In this document: positions 32,339 through 41,861 of the stretch, piece by piece
Layout: each line of letters opens with the position of its first letter
Position numbering within the stretch: position 1 is the first letter of the stretch
NCBI RefSeq assembly: GCF_037861325.1
Contig: NZ_JAFELW010000007.1
Source of the DNA: Riemerella anatipestifer_F
GTDB taxonomy: Bacteria > Bacteroidota > Bacteroidia > Flavobacteriales > Weeksellaceae
DNA length: 64,000 nucleotides
Direction: 5' to 3' (one strand)
Position numbers and translations under genes: made by a program
Notes under the pieces: generated by a model
Told to the model about the DNA's origin: nothing
Seen by the model: only the letters and a program-made list of their open reading frames with translations
The model's database searches: none

Positions 32339-34471
32339 ATGAAAAAACAATTAATTCTGTTGTCTTTGGTGAGTTCATTGTGTGTGATGGCACAAGAAAA
32401 AGGTGGCTCAAAAGAGAAAAGGATAGAAGAAGTTACCATCACCAAAACCAAAAAGGCGGTAGAACAAAAAGCAGATAGAACGATTTTTGACTTTTCGGAA
32501 CAGCCTCAACTTAATTCAGGGACAGCTTTAGAGGGGATTAAAAAACTGCCAGGTCTTATATCATCTGATGTAGCAGGTATGCTTTATCAAGGCAAAATGC
32601 TAGATGTTTTTATGGACGGTAGACCTCTGAATATCTCTAGTAATGAGCTGAATGCTTTTTTAGAAGGTATGCCAGCCAATTCTATAGAACGAATAGAGAT
32701 TATCACACAGCCAGGAGCAGAGTTTCCTGCAACTTCTGGAGGAGCAATCCTTAATATTATAACTTCCAAAACGGCTAAAAATTACCTTACAGCTACTTAT
32801 TCTGGCAATTACTCTTTTACTAACGAAGAAAAAGTGCGTAGCCGAACTAATAACTCCGTTTTGCTTAATGCTAAAAATAAATGGTTTGGTTGGCAACTTA
32901 ATGTGGGACAGAATTATAGAGAATCCTTACTTAGAGGAAATACGGATAACATAGCCTCTGTATTTACCGACCGCTGGGGGCGTGGTTCTTTTATTAAAGC
33001 GGCAATGACTTTTGATATTGGTCAAGACAGGTTATTATTAAACTACGACCTCAATCGTAATAACAATGATTCTAGAGCAAATAGTAGCGGTATCTTTTCA
33101 GGAATGCCTTACGAAAGATTAGACGAAACCTATTCGTTAGGAAATAGGCATGAGTTTATCGCCACTTATCAAAAGAAATTTGATGATAAAAATAAGAAGC
33201 TAGATTTCCGATTTTTATTCAATAAGAATGATAATAAATTTCAGCAGGAAAATCAAATGCTTAATGGAGTTGGAAAAAACCAGTTGATATTAAACAATTT
33301 ATCAGATGCTAGAATTTCTACTTTTAAGGTAGATTATTCTCAACCGATAAATATTTTAGATGAAGGTAAAATCAGTTTTGGTGGGTTGTACGAGAAGCTG
33401 AATTTTAATACCCAATCTGGAGGTATTACCAATTTAGATTATCAAAGACAAACGGCATCATCTTATGTAGAGTTACAAGCCACTTTAGGGAAATTTGATT
33501 TCATAGCAGGAACTCGTGCCGAAGATTACGATATTTCAGGAGAGGCTTACAATGTAACTACAAAGTCTAATAAACAACTAATTCCTTTTAATCAATTTAG
33601 ATTTTTCCCTAATGCAAGCGTGCAGTACAACTTTGGTAAGCAGGTTTATTTTGCTTTAAACTATAACAAAAAAATTACGCTACCTAGCATTTCTGCTCTT
33701 AACCCTAACAACAATACTCTTGCTAATGGAAACCTTTGGACGACGGGTAACCCTAATCTCCAACCAACAATTTTTGATAACTATGAGGCTAAACTTTCTG
33801 CGTTTGACTATGCCTTTATTGGTTATAGTGTAAGTGTAGCTAAAAATCAGCTTATTCAGAAGGTAACTCGTCAGGGAGATGTGATTGTTAATAGTCAGGA
33901 GAATTTATCGCAATTTAGAATCCATGACTTTAATGTAGGGCTTCCATTGCCGTTTATGCTGTTCCATAAGCCGTTAAGCGAGGTGATGAAGATGAATTTT
34001 AATCCAGATAAAATCAACTTTATGTACCTCTATGCAGGTTATCAAAAACACGAAATTCCAGAAGTGAAAACCAATGGGTTTTGGATTTTGAACCTGATGT
34101 CGCAGTTTATACTTCCGAAAGATATTAAACTAGTGGCTAATTTTGGTTACTTTACACCGAACGGGAACTACTACTATTTTGTGGCCGATAAACCGTTTAT
34201 GAACACGCTAGACCTTACGCTTTCCAAGAAGTTTATGCACGACCGTTTGAGTGTTTCGGTATTTGCTAATGATATTTTAAACGGACAAAGAATGCAAATA
34301 CGTTCTATGACACAAACGCCCAATGTTGTACTCTTTAATAAGTGGGACAGCCGTAGCTTCGGACTTTCTGTAAACTACAAAATCCCAACTAAAAATCGTC
34401 TAGCAAAAGAAAATCCTAACCTTTTAAATAAGGATAAAAAAGAAGATACAGGGCTTATCCAAGGTCTTTAG
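32339..34471 (+). CDS. TonB-dependent receptor-like outer-membrane beta-barrel protein
   Basis: A 710-residue outer-membrane protein of the type annotated as outer membrane beta-barrel family protein. A signal peptide ends at about 19 (CVMAQ). A plug-like domain follows: GTALEGIKKLPGLISSDV, then VFMDGRPLNISSNELNAF, then RIEIITQPGAEFPATSGGA. Residues 170-690 alternate as barrel strands. The carboxypeptidase-regulatory domain common in this phylum is absent, and no TonB-box search was possible. A relatively isolated gene with a 116-base spacer upstream and a terminator downstream. The ligand is unknown. Confidence 0.85.
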   Translation: MKKQLILLSLVSSLCVMAQEKGGSKEKRIEEVTITKTKKAVEQKADRTIFDFSEQPQLNSGTALEGIKKLPGLISSDVAGMLYQGKMLDVFMDGRPLNISSNELNAFLEGMPANSIERIEIITQPGAEFPATSGGAILNIITSKTAKNYLTATYSGNYSFTNEEKVRSRTNNSVLLNAKNKWFGWQLNVGQNYRESLLRGNTDNIASVFTDRWGRGSFIKAAMTFDIGQDRLLLNYDLNRNNNDSRANSSGIFSGMPYERLDETYSLGNRHEFIATYQKKFDDKNKKLDFRFLFNKNDNKFQQENQMLNGVGKNQLILNNLSDARISTFKVDYSQPINILDEGKISFGGLYEKLNFNTQSGGITNLDYQRQTASSYVELQATLGKFDFIAGTRAEDYDISGEAYNVTTKSNKQLIPFNQFRFFPNASVQYNFGKQVYFALNYNKKITLPSISALNPNNNTLANGNLWTTGNPNLQPTIFDNYEAKLSAFDYAFIGYSVSVAKNQLIQKVTRQGDVIVNSQENLSQFRIHDFNVGLPLPFMLFHKPLSEVMKMNFNPDKINFMYLYAGYQKHEIPEVKTNGFWILNLMSQFILPKDIKLVANFGYFTPNGNYYYFVADKPFMNTLDLTLSKKFMHDRLSVSVFANDILNGQRMQIRSMTQTPNVVLFNKWDSRSFGLSVNYKIPTKNRLAKENPNLLNKDKKEDTGLIQGL

Positions 34472-34500
34472 AAACTAAGATTATAGATACTTTTAAAGGA

Positions 34501-34530
34501 AAAAAGGAGCATTTTTTGCTCCTTTTAATA
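34501..34530 (+). terminator. Intrinsic terminator
   Basis: AAAAGGAGCA pairs with TGCTCCTTTT around a four-base loop and is followed by AATATTT. It closes the barrel-protein gene. Confidence 0.75.
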
Positions 34531-34567
34531 TTTATTATTTATATCTTAGCAAATTAAATTGTTTTTT

Positions 34568-35425
34568 ATGATAGCAATTGTAGATGGAGGTTCCACGAAG
34601 TGTGATTGGGTAATTCTTAACCCTAGTGGAAGTTTCAAACTTAAAACAGAAACTGTAGGCTTTAATCCTAATATCATTCAGATTGATTTAATTCCGAAGG
34701 AAATCGTTAAAAATCAACATTTAAGTCAACTTAAATCTGAGGTTGCTCAAGTATTCTTCTATGGCTCGGGGTGTGGCATTGCAGAGAATAAGGCAGTGGT
34801 AGAGCAGCAGCTAAAAAAGGTATTTACTAATGCGAAAATAGTAGTGAGCGAAGACCTTACAGCAGCAGCCTATGCCGCTTATAGAGGCGTACCTGCCATT
34901 GTTTGTATTTTGGGTACAGGCTCCAACTCTTGCTATTTTGATGGGACAAATGTGAGACGCGATTTGCCCTCCTTAGGGTTTTTAATCGGTGATGAGGGGA
35001 GTGGCAGTGCCTTAGGGAAGCACCTTTTAAGACGATTTTTTATGAAGAAGCTCCCTGCCGATTTGCATCAGGATTTTGTAGATACCTATAACCTAAGTAT
35101 AGAAGAGGCGATTAAAAATATGTATCATAACCCTAGAGCTAATGCGTATTTAGCTAGTTTTAATCAGTTCATTGCTGAAAGAAAACAGCACCCTTATTTA
35201 CAAAATTTAGTCTTTGACGAAATGAAAAACTTTTTAGACTATCACGTGTTGCCTTACAAGGAAGCCAAAGAGGCCGAAATTAATTTTATAGGCTCCATAG
35301 CTTATGTTTACGAAGACTCTTTGAGGGCAGCAGCGGCAGAACTCAATCTTAGGGTAGGGACTATCGTGCAAAGACCCATAGAAAGTTTGGTAAATTATCA
35401 CAAAAAATACATACTAGAAATTTAA
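34568..35425 (+). CDS. BadF/BadG-type ATPase, N-acetylglucosamine kinase-like
   Basis: A 285-residue sugar-kinase fold protein. From the ATG at 34568 it reads MIAIVDGGSTKCDWVILN (phosphate 1 loop), then CILGTGSNSCYF (phosphate 2) and LGFLIGDEGSGSALGKHLL (adenosine loop), the ASKHA pattern of GlcNAc kinases. It probably phosphorylates GlcNAc for recycling, which fits the NagZ-like gene at 23.4 kb, but the substrate is inferred. A TTG nine bases upstream is the alternative start. It is followed 22 bases later by maeB. Confidence 0.85.
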   Translation: MIAIVDGGSTKCDWVILNPSGSFKLKTETVGFNPNIIQIDLIPKEIVKNQHLSQLKSEVAQVFFYGSGCGIAENKAVVEQQLKKVFTNAKIVVSEDLTAAAYAAYRGVPAIVCILGTGSNSCYFDGTNVRRDLPSLGFLIGDEGSGSALGKHLLRRFFMKKLPADLHQDFVDTYNLSIEEAIKNMYHNPRANAYLASFNQFIAERKQHPYLQNLVFDEMKNFLDYHVLPYKEAKEAEINFIGSIAYVYEDSLRAAAAELNLRVGTIVQRPIESLVNYHKKYILEI

Positions 35426-35447
35426 ACTTAATTATATAACGATTTAT

Positions 35448-37736
35448 ATGTCAAGTAAAACCAATAGAGACGAAAAAAACTTTAGACAAGCGGCTTTAGA
35501 TTATCATAGAGCAGAGCCTAAAGGTAAAATAGAAGTAATTCCATCAAAACCACACTCCTCACAGAGAGATTTAAGTTTGGCGTATTCACCAGGGGTGGCA
35601 GAGCCTTGCCTTGAGATAGAAAAAGACCCTGCAATGGCTTATGAATACACAGGGAAGAGCAACCTAGTTGCAGTAATTTCTAACGGAACAGCCGTTTTAG
35701 GCTTAGGAGATATAGGTGCAGAGGCTTCTAAACCCGTGATGGAAGGCAAGGGGTTGCTATTTAAAATCTTTGCAGACATCAATGTATTTGATATTGAAAT
35801 AGACGAGAAAGACCCAGATAAATTCATTCAGATTGTAAAAGCGATAGCCCCAACTTTTGGCGGTATCAACCTAGAAGACATCAAAGCTCCAGAGGCGTTC
35901 TATATAGAGCAAAGACTAAAGGAAGAGCTAGATATTCCGCTAATGCACGACGACCAGCACGGGACGGCAATCATCTCTGCAGCGGCACTCATCAACGCAC
36001 TAGAGTTGGCAGGGAAGAAGATAGAAGAAGTAAAACTCGTGGTAAATGGGGCAGGAGCGGCAGCCATAGCGTGTACCAAACTTTATATGGAGTTAGGGCT
36101 TAGAAAAGAAAATATCTTGATGTGCGATAGCAAGGGCGTTATCAATCACAAAAGACAAAACTTAACGCCTGAAAAACTAGACTTTGTAGCCGAAACCGAT
36201 TTAGAAACTTTAGAAGATGCGCTTAAAGGAGCCGATGTTTTTGTAGGACTATCCAAAGGCGATGTGATGTCGGCAGAAATGTTGAGTTTTATGGCAGAAA
36301 ATCCTATTGTATTTGGCTTGGCAAACCCAACGCCAGAGATAGACTACAACTTGGCTAAAGCCACTAGAAGTGATGTAATTATGGCAACTGGACGAAGCGA
36401 TTATCCTAATCAGGTGAACAATGTTTTGGGCTTTCCGTACATTTTCCGTGGAGCATTAGATGTTCAGGCGAAAGGGATAAACGAGGCAATGAAACTCGCT
36501 GCTGTAAAAGCCATTGCAGATTTAGCAAAAGAGCCAGTGCCAGAAGCGGTTATTTTGGCTTACAACCTTAAAGGGTTGAACTTTGGTAGAGATTATTTCA
36601 TTCCGAAACCTTTTGATAATAGGTTAATAACTAGAGTGTCCGTGGCAGTAGCAAAGGCTGCTATGGAAAGTGGTATTGCTAGAAAAAACATAGAAGATTT
36701 TGAAGCCTACGAAAATCATCTTTTAGACAGAATGGGCAAAGATGAAAAGCTCATCAGAATGATGCAGAATAGAGCTCGTTCTAATCCTAAGAGGGTAGCA
36801 TTAGGTAATGGGGAAGAGTACAATGTGATTAAAGCGGCACAAATCCTTTACGAAGAAGGCATTGCAGAGCCTATTTTATTGGGAGATAAAAAGCTCATCA
36901 AAGAGAAGATGAAAGAATTTGGAATAGAGCTTAATGTCAAGATTGTAGACCCTAACGATGAGGAACAGCAAGAAAACAGAAGAAAGTACAGAGAAACCCT
37001 TTGGAAGCTACGCAACAGAAAAGGAATCAACGAGTATAAAGCTAAGAGGTTTGTGAGAAACAGAGATTATTTCGGACCTTTAATGCTGAAACACGGCGAT
37101 ACTGATGCCCTGATTGTTGGTTTCTCAAAGAATTATTCTTCTGTACTAAAGCCTGTTTTGGAAGTGATAGAAAAAGAGCCAGGTGTGGATAAAGTGGCTT
37201 CTATGATGATGATACTTTCAGGTAAAAAGCCGAGGTTTTTTGCGGATACTTCCATCAACAAAAATCCAACAGCAGAAGATTTAGTTAATATTGCTAAAAT
37301 GTCGGAACTTACCGTGAAATCTTTTGCCATAGAGCCAAGAATAGCGATGTTGTCTTATGAGAATTTCTCTAGTATTTCCGAGACTTCCCAAAAGGTAGCT
37401 AAAGCGGTAGAAATCTTACACAAGAAATATCCTAATATGGTGGTAGATGGTGAAATTCAACCAGATTTTGCAATGAATTCTGACCACTTAGCAGATTATC
37501 CGTTTTCTAAATTAGGAGATACCCCAGCCAATGTGTTTATCTTCCCGAATTTGGAGTCGGCTAACATTTCGTATAAGATTATTAGAGGAATGAGAGTGGC
37601 ACAAACCATAGGACCTATCCTTATGGGACTGAAACAACCTGTACATGTATTACAAATGCGTTCTAGCGTAGATGAAATTGTAAACTTAGCCACAATAGCA
37701 GTGCTAGATGCTCAAAGGAGAGACGGTGCTAAGTAA
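35448..37736 (+). CDS. maeB: NADP-dependent malic enzyme (malic + PTA-like domains)
   Basis: Oxidatively decarboxylates malate to pyruvate. Its 762 residues divide into a malic enzyme part (about 1-430) with SLAYSPGVAEPCLEIEKD, MHDDQHGTAI and the nucleotide-binding VNGAGAAAIACTKLYMELGL, and a C-terminal phosphotransacetylase-like part (from about 440) that is regulatory in MaeB enzymes. Full length for the family. Terminated by a strong bidirectional hairpin shared with the convergent gene. Confidence 0.95.
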   Translation: MSSKTNRDEKNFRQAALDYHRAEPKGKIEVIPSKPHSSQRDLSLAYSPGVAEPCLEIEKDPAMAYEYTGKSNLVAVISNGTAVLGLGDIGAEASKPVMEGKGLLFKIFADINVFDIEIDEKDPDKFIQIVKAIAPTFGGINLEDIKAPEAFYIEQRLKEELDIPLMHDDQHGTAIISAAALINALELAGKKIEEVKLVVNGAGAAAIACTKLYMELGLRKENILMCDSKGVINHKRQNLTPEKLDFVAETDLETLEDALKGADVFVGLSKGDVMSAEMLSFMAENPIVFGLANPTPEIDYNLAKATRSDVIMATGRSDYPNQVNNVLGFPYIFRGALDVQAKGINEAMKLAAVKAIADLAKEPVPEAVILAYNLKGLNFGRDYFIPKPFDNRLITRVSVAVAKAAMESGIARKNIEDFEAYENHLLDRMGKDEKLIRMMQNRARSNPKRVALGNGEEYNVIKAAQILYEEGIAEPILLGDKKLIKEKMKEFGIELNVKIVDPNDEEQQENRRKYRETLWKLRNRKGINEYKAKRFVRNRDYFGPLMLKHGDTDALIVGFSKNYSSVLKPVLEVIEKEPGVDKVASMMMILSGKKPRFFADTSINKNPTAEDLVNIAKMSELTVKSFAIEPRIAMLSYENFSSISETSQKVAKAVEILHKKYPNMVVDGEIQPDFAMNSDHLADYPFSKLGDTPANVFIFPNLESANISYKIIRGMRVAQTIGPILMGLKQPVHVLQMRSSVDEIVNLATIAVLDAQRRDGAK

Positions 37737-37765
37737 TGATGGCTATCCAAATATTAAAGTAAACT

Positions 37766-37797
37766 AAAAAACCAAAGGTAAAATCCTTTGGTTTTTT
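37766..37797. terminator. Bidirectional terminator
   Basis: AAAAAACCAAAGG (37766-37778) pairs with CCTTTGGTTTTTT (37785-37797) around a 6-base loop. The A and T tracts give a U tail in both directions, serving maeB and the convergent DUF4153-like gene. A further short inverted repeat (GATGGCTAT 37738, ATAGCCATC 37814) flanks it. Confidence 0.85.
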
Positions 37798-37821
37798 GTA
37801 TTTATGAGAGGTAATAGCCAT

Positions 37822-39216
37822 CTAAAAATTAGAAGGCAAAGTTTCATAGTAAATGCTTTTGGATAGGAACGAATTATTTTTGTTACTCTTGATGTCTTGC
37901 TTCATATATTCCTTATCGTGGAAATATATTTGTGGATTTTTACGGTAATAGTTATCAATAATTTGCTGATGATTAAAGTCAAGACTTTGAATAAAATCAT
38001 AATCTTGCCCTTTTCCTGTATTTATATTATAGGTAGTAATTAGGCTTCCCCAGTTGATGAAACTGCAAACTAGAACAGTGCCGTAGAAATACCAAAACAT
38101 ATGGTTGAAAAGGTAGGCGTTAGTTTTTTTATTGATGACCTTGAGATAGGTGAAAAATAGTCCTATGATGCATAAAATAAGGAATGTATAAACACCTAAT
38201 CTTTTGTAAGTAAGTCCAAAATGTAAGATATATTCAGTGTTTTTTATGCCTGCTGATATTACCAAAACAGCATTGAGTAATAGCCAAACTTTAGCTAATA
38301 GTTTTAGGTGTTTGGCTTTTTCATCAAAATTAAAGTGAGATTTAAAATAAAATAATATTACCAATACCGCCATAATAATGGAAATGATGATGGTGTTGAT
38401 GCGCTGATGAGTATCTGAAGAAAGTTGACTTGCAGAGATTCTGTTTTCAAAAAATTGTTCATAATTAAAGGTGCAAATAAAGATGAGGAGAAGTAAATTA
38501 AGTACAACAAAAGAGGCTACACCGCTCATTCTTTCAGAATCTATATCAATAAAAGAATAGGTGGAAGTAGGCTTTTTTAAATGAAAATTTTTCTCAAATT
38601 GATTGCTAAGTAAACAGTTGTATTTTAAACTAAATTTTTCAGCAGAGAATAACCAATAGTTAAAAGTGAGGTAGAAACCTAAAGCACTTAGTGCAAGGAT
38701 TTGAGGAAAATCTAGATTCCAATCAAAGTTGAGCAAATCGGAAAAATGTTTACTAGCAGTACTGTAGATGAAGAAAAAGGTAACAAAAAATAACAAAGGA
38801 ATAAGCCAGATAAATAATCGTCCTTTTCTTGAGTCTGAAGAAGAAGATTTTACATCAAGCCAATAGTCAAAATTAAAGAATTTGCACACAAATGTAAAAC
38901 CGTTTATAATGCCTATGGGAAGTGCTAGGATTGCCTTCATATTTCTGTTTTGAGCTTTATATCTAAGTAATAAAACGGAAATGATAAGTGCGGCAAAAGA
39001 AACAAAGTCCCCATACCAAGCAAAAGCAAAAGACGAAAATAAACTTAGCACAAAGAGAGTTAGGAAGGTTTTGGTTTTTCTTTGTTTTGGAGTGATGATG
39101 AGAGTAACAAGACTTAGTAAGACTCCCAAAATTCCTAGATTGACACCGAGATTCTCTTGGTAAAAAAGAATAACAAACACAAGTGTGCTACCGAAAATTA
39201 AATAATGTTTTTTCAT
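37822..39216 (-). CDS. DUF4153/DUF4173-like multi-pass membrane protein
   Basis: A 464-residue protein with about 12 hydrophobic segments, including the N-terminal hydrophobic pair, LFIWLIPLLFFVTFFFIYST and VVLNLLLLIFICTFNYEQFF. A hydrophilic C-terminal end holds an NINTGKGQDYDFIQSLDFN block. The layout fits the DUF4153/DUF4173 group of Bacteroidota; the exact family is uncertain. A winged-helix regulator and another membrane protein lie just upstream on the same strand, a grouping that suggests one regulon. Function unknown. Confidence 0.7.
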   Translation of the reverse strand: MKKHYLIFGSTLVFVILFYQENLGVNLGILGVLLSLVTLIITPKQRKTKTFLTLFVLSLFSSFAFAWYGDFVSFAALIISVLLLRYKAQNRNMKAILALPIGIINGFTFVCKFFNFDYWLDVKSSSSDSRKGRLFIWLIPLLFFVTFFFIYSTASKHFSDLLNFDWNLDFPQILALSALGFYLTFNYWLFSAEKFSLKYNCLLSNQFEKNFHLKKPTSTYSFIDIDSERMSGVASFVVLNLLLLIFICTFNYEQFFENRISASQLSSDTHQRINTIIISIIMAVLVILFYFKSHFNFDEKAKHLKLLAKVWLLLNAVLVISAGIKNTEYILHFGLTYKRLGVYTFLILCIIGLFFTYLKVINKKTNAYLFNHMFWYFYGTVLVCSFINWGSLITTYNINTGKGQDYDFIQSLDFNHQQIIDNYYRKNPQIYFHDKEYMKQDIKSNKNNSFLSKSIYYETLPSNF

Positions 39217-39270
39217 AATATTTTTATTTTAAAGTTCTTTGAATTTCAAAGTTAAAGAGTAAAAAAAAGT

Positions 39271-39561
39271 TTATTTTTTTAAAAGTTGCTCTAATAAATT
39301 GATATGATTACTAAATGCTTCTTTACCTTCTAGTGTAGCGTGGTAAGAGGTTTTAGGCTTTTTTCCTACAAATTCTTTTTTCACTTCTATATATCCTGCT
39401 TTTTCTAGTGCATTACTATGGCTTGCCAAGTTACCATCGGTTACTTGTAAAATTGTTTTCATTTCCGTAAAATCAACCCATTCATTCACTATGAGTACAG
39501 ACATTATTCCTAGTCTTACCCTATTTTCAAATTCTTTGTTGAGTTGGTTAATATCAATCAT
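39271..39561 (-). CDS. Small winged-helix transcriptional regulator
   Basis: A 96-residue single-domain DNA-binding protein. NRVRLGIMSVLIVNEWVDFT is followed by the helix-turn-helix LQVTDGNLASHSNALEKAGY and the wing VKKEFVGKKPKTSYHATLEG, the pattern of the HTH_34/MarR-ArsR-like stand-alone domain that usually works as a dimer. No cysteine sensor is seen. It lies between two membrane-protein genes (gaps of 54 and 26 bases) and is likely to control them. Confidence 0.87.
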   Translation of the reverse strand: MIDINQLNKEFENRVRLGIMSVLIVNEWVDFTEMKTILQVTDGNLASHSNALEKAGYIEVKKEFVGKKPKTSYHATLEGKEAFSNHINLLEQLLKK

Positions 39562-39587
39562 AAAATAGATTTAAAGTGTAAAATAGA

Positions 39588-40205
39588 CTAGTCGTATTTT
39601 TTATACATAATAATCCCATACACAATGTGAGCGACTCCAAAACCCAAACTCCAAAACAGTAATCCCCAGCCTAATAAAAACATAGAAAGTACTCCTATAA
39701 TACACTCTGTAATTCCTAAAAATTTGATGTCAGAGTAAGTATATTTTGAAGCATTGATGAGTGCCAACCCGTAAAAAATAAGCGTAGCAGGAGCTAATAG
39801 TACAAAATAACTATGGTACATCAGTCCGATACAAAATAGTCCACCAATAACCAATGGCATAAATAAATTGTAAAGTAAATCTTTCGTAGTATTCGTCCAA
39901 ATAGGGAGGTTTTTCTTTCTGCTCTTGTTTACGGTAAAAAATATTCCAAACCCAATGGACAGAACCAATACTACAATGGCGGTAATAATTAAATGAGGGA
40001 TAAGTGGAGCAAGTTCAATATTCTGATAAGGATTAAAATATTCAATACCAGACTTTTTAAATAAGAAATAAACATAAGACGCTCCAAGTATTGCAAATAG
40101 CCCTGCTGAAATACCAGAAAAACCACTTAACGAAATGAAACGAGTACTTCGCTCCATCATAGAGCGGATATGAGATAAATCTTCTTGATAATTATTTTTA
40201 ATCAT
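39588..40205 (-). CDS. Membrane protein of unknown function, upstream of the regulator
   Basis: From ATG 40205 the protein has 205 residues: a soluble start (MIKNNYQEDLSHIRSMMERS), then about five or six hydrophobic segments, ending AHIVYGIIMYKKYD. An upstream in-frame ATG (40274) would start inside the terminator hairpin and is rejected. RFISLSGFSGISAGLFAILG is the most distinctive segment. It precedes the winged-helix regulator by 26 bases. I do not know the family by name. Confidence 0.7.
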   Translation of the reverse strand: MIKNNYQEDLSHIRSMMERSTRFISLSGFSGISAGLFAILGASYVYFLFKKSGIEYFNPYQNIELAPLIPHLIITAIVVLVLSIGFGIFFTVNKSRKKNLPIWTNTTKDLLYNLFMPLVIGGLFCIGLMYHSYFVLLAPATLIFYGLALINASKYTYSDIKFLGITECIIGVLSMFLLGWGLLFWSLGFGVAHIVYGIIMYKKYD

Positions 40206-40273
40206 AAAAGAACTTTGAGATGCAAAGTTAAATTTTATTTTGAAATAGACAAGCAAAAAATCAGTATTTAACA

Positions 40274-40310
40274 AAAAAAGCGATAATCAAAACTTGATTA
40301 TCGCTTTTTT
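40274..40310 (-). terminator. Terminator after guaB
   Basis: AAAAAAGCGATAATCAA and TTGATTATCGCTTTTTT form a near-perfect stem of 17 bp with a 3-base loop; tracts on both sides would work in either direction. Downstream of guaB on the minus strand. Confidence 0.88.
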
Positions 40311-40320
40311 ACTTTTATGA

Positions 40321-41781
40321 TTACAAGGAGTAGTTAGGGGCTTCTTGAGTAATAATCACATCGTGAGGGTGAGATTCTTTAAGACCGCTACCTGTTATTT
40401 TTACCATTTTAGAATCGGTTTGGAGCGATTTAATATCTTTCGCACCGCAGTATCCCATACCTGCTCTTAGTCCACCTGTGAGCTGGAATACCACATCTTC
40501 TAACTTACCTTTGTGTGGCACTCTACCTTCGATGCCTTCGGGTACAAATTTCTTAGCTTCGCTTTGGAAATAACGTTCTTTACCACCTCTTTTCATTGCA
40601 GCTAAGCTACCCATACCTTGGTAAGATTTGAATTTTCTTCCTTGGAAAATAATTTCCTCACCTGGGGCTTCATCGGTTCCAGCGAATAGAGAGCCTAACA
40701 TTACTGCATTAGCGCCACTTGCGATAGCCTTTACGATGTCGCCAGAAAGTTTAATTCCGCCATCTGCGATTACAGCAACATTTTTAGATTGAGCGTACTC
40801 ATATACATTATAGATTGCCGAAAGTTGAGGTACACCTACACCAGCCACTACTCTCGTGGTACAGATAGAACCTGGACCTACACCCACCTTTAGAACATTA
40901 GCACCAGCTTCGATGAGGTCTTTGGCAGCTTCTGCGGTTACGATATTTCCACCCACGATGTCTAGGTCTGGGAAGGCTTGTCGGATTTCCTTTATTTTGT
41001 CTAAAACCCCTTTAGAATGTCCGTGTGCAGAATCTATGGCGATAATATCCACTCCAGCCTTAACTAAGGCGGTTACACGCTCCATCGTATCTTCGCCTAC
41101 GCCTACACCCGCACCTACGATGAGTCTGCCGTTTTTGTCCTTATTGGCGTGAGGGTATTCTAGTTGATTGTCTATATCTTTAATGGTGATAAGCCCTACG
41201 AGTTTAAAGTTTTCATCAACGATAGGGAGCTTCTCTACTCTGTTTTCTAGGAGGATATTTTTAGCCGTTTCAAGAGTAGTATTTTTGTCCGAAGTTACTA
41301 GATTATCTTTAGTCATCAACTCTTCCACCTTCATATCCAAATTTTCTTGGTATTTTACATCTCTATTGGTAATGATGCCTATAAGCGTATTATTGTCATC
41401 TACCACAGGTAGACCAGAGATTTTGTATCTAGACATCAGTTCTTTAGCTTCTCTTAGAGTGTAGTCTTTAGAAAGTGTTACAGGGTCGGCTATCATTCCG
41501 TTTTCGGAGCGTTTTACCTTGTTTACTTGAGCGGCTTGTTCCTCTATCGGCATATTTTTATGGATAAATCCTAAACCACCCACACGAGCTAAAGCAATAG
41601 CTAAGTCAGATTCGGTAACGGTATCCATTGCTGCGGAAACGATAGGAACATTCAGCGTAATTTTGTCGGTAAGACGAGATTTAAGTGAAACTTGGTTGGG
41701 AAGTACCTCAGAAAAGGACGGTACTAGAAGCACATCATCGAAAGTAATGGCTGTTTCTACAATTTTGTCTTGTATAGGCAT
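40321..41781 (-). CDS. guaB: Inosine-5'-monophosphate dehydrogenase
   Basis: Oxidises IMP to XMP with NAD+, the committed step to GMP. Its 486 residues have the barrel split by a CBS pair (about 95-210: MIADPVTLSKDYTLREAKEL, GIITNRDVKYQ, VGLITIKDID). VGPGSICTTRVVAGVG carries the catalytic Cys near 306, and ADGGIKLSGDIVKAIASGA and GYCGAKDIKSLQ are the usual later motifs. Monocistronic: its own promoter at 41795-41826 and terminator at 40274-40310. Confidence 0.97.
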   Translation of the reverse strand: MPIQDKIVETAITFDDVLLVPSFSEVLPNQVSLKSRLTDKITLNVPIVSAAMDTVTESDLAIALARVGGLGFIHKNMPIEEQAAQVNKVKRSENGMIADPVTLSKDYTLREAKELMSRYKISGLPVVDDNNTLIGIITNRDVKYQENLDMKVEELMTKDNLVTSDKNTTLETAKNILLENRVEKLPIVDENFKLVGLITIKDIDNQLEYPHANKDKNGRLIVGAGVGVGEDTMERVTALVKAGVDIIAIDSAHGHSKGVLDKIKEIRQAFPDLDIVGGNIVTAEAAKDLIEAGANVLKVGVGPGSICTTRVVAGVGVPQLSAIYNVYEYAQSKNVAVIADGGIKLSGDIVKAIASGANAVMLGSLFAGTDEAPGEEIIFQGRKFKSYQGMGSLAAMKRGGKERYFQSEAKKFVPEGIEGRVPHKGKLEDVVFQLTGGLRAGMGYCGAKDIKSLQTDSKMVKITGSGLKESHPHDVIITQEAPNYSL

Positions 41782-41794
41782 AGCACTTTCTTTG

Positions 41795-41826
41795 CAAAAC
41801 TAAGATTTTTTATTTAATCTTACAAA
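41795..41826 (-). promoter_or_regulatory. Promoter for guaB
   Basis: On the minus strand TTTG (41823-41826), 20 bases, then TAGTTTTG (41795-41802): both consensus boxes at legal spacing, 14 bases before the ATG, so the leader is very short. Confidence 0.65.
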
Positions 41827-41861
41827 AGAAAATCAACTTAGCTTCCCAATGTTAAGGAGAT

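Noticed and set aside
40856..41464. Two 98-codon plus-strand ORFs opposite guaB
   Set aside because: They mirror the CBS and barrel region of guaB, have no family resemblance and no promoter.
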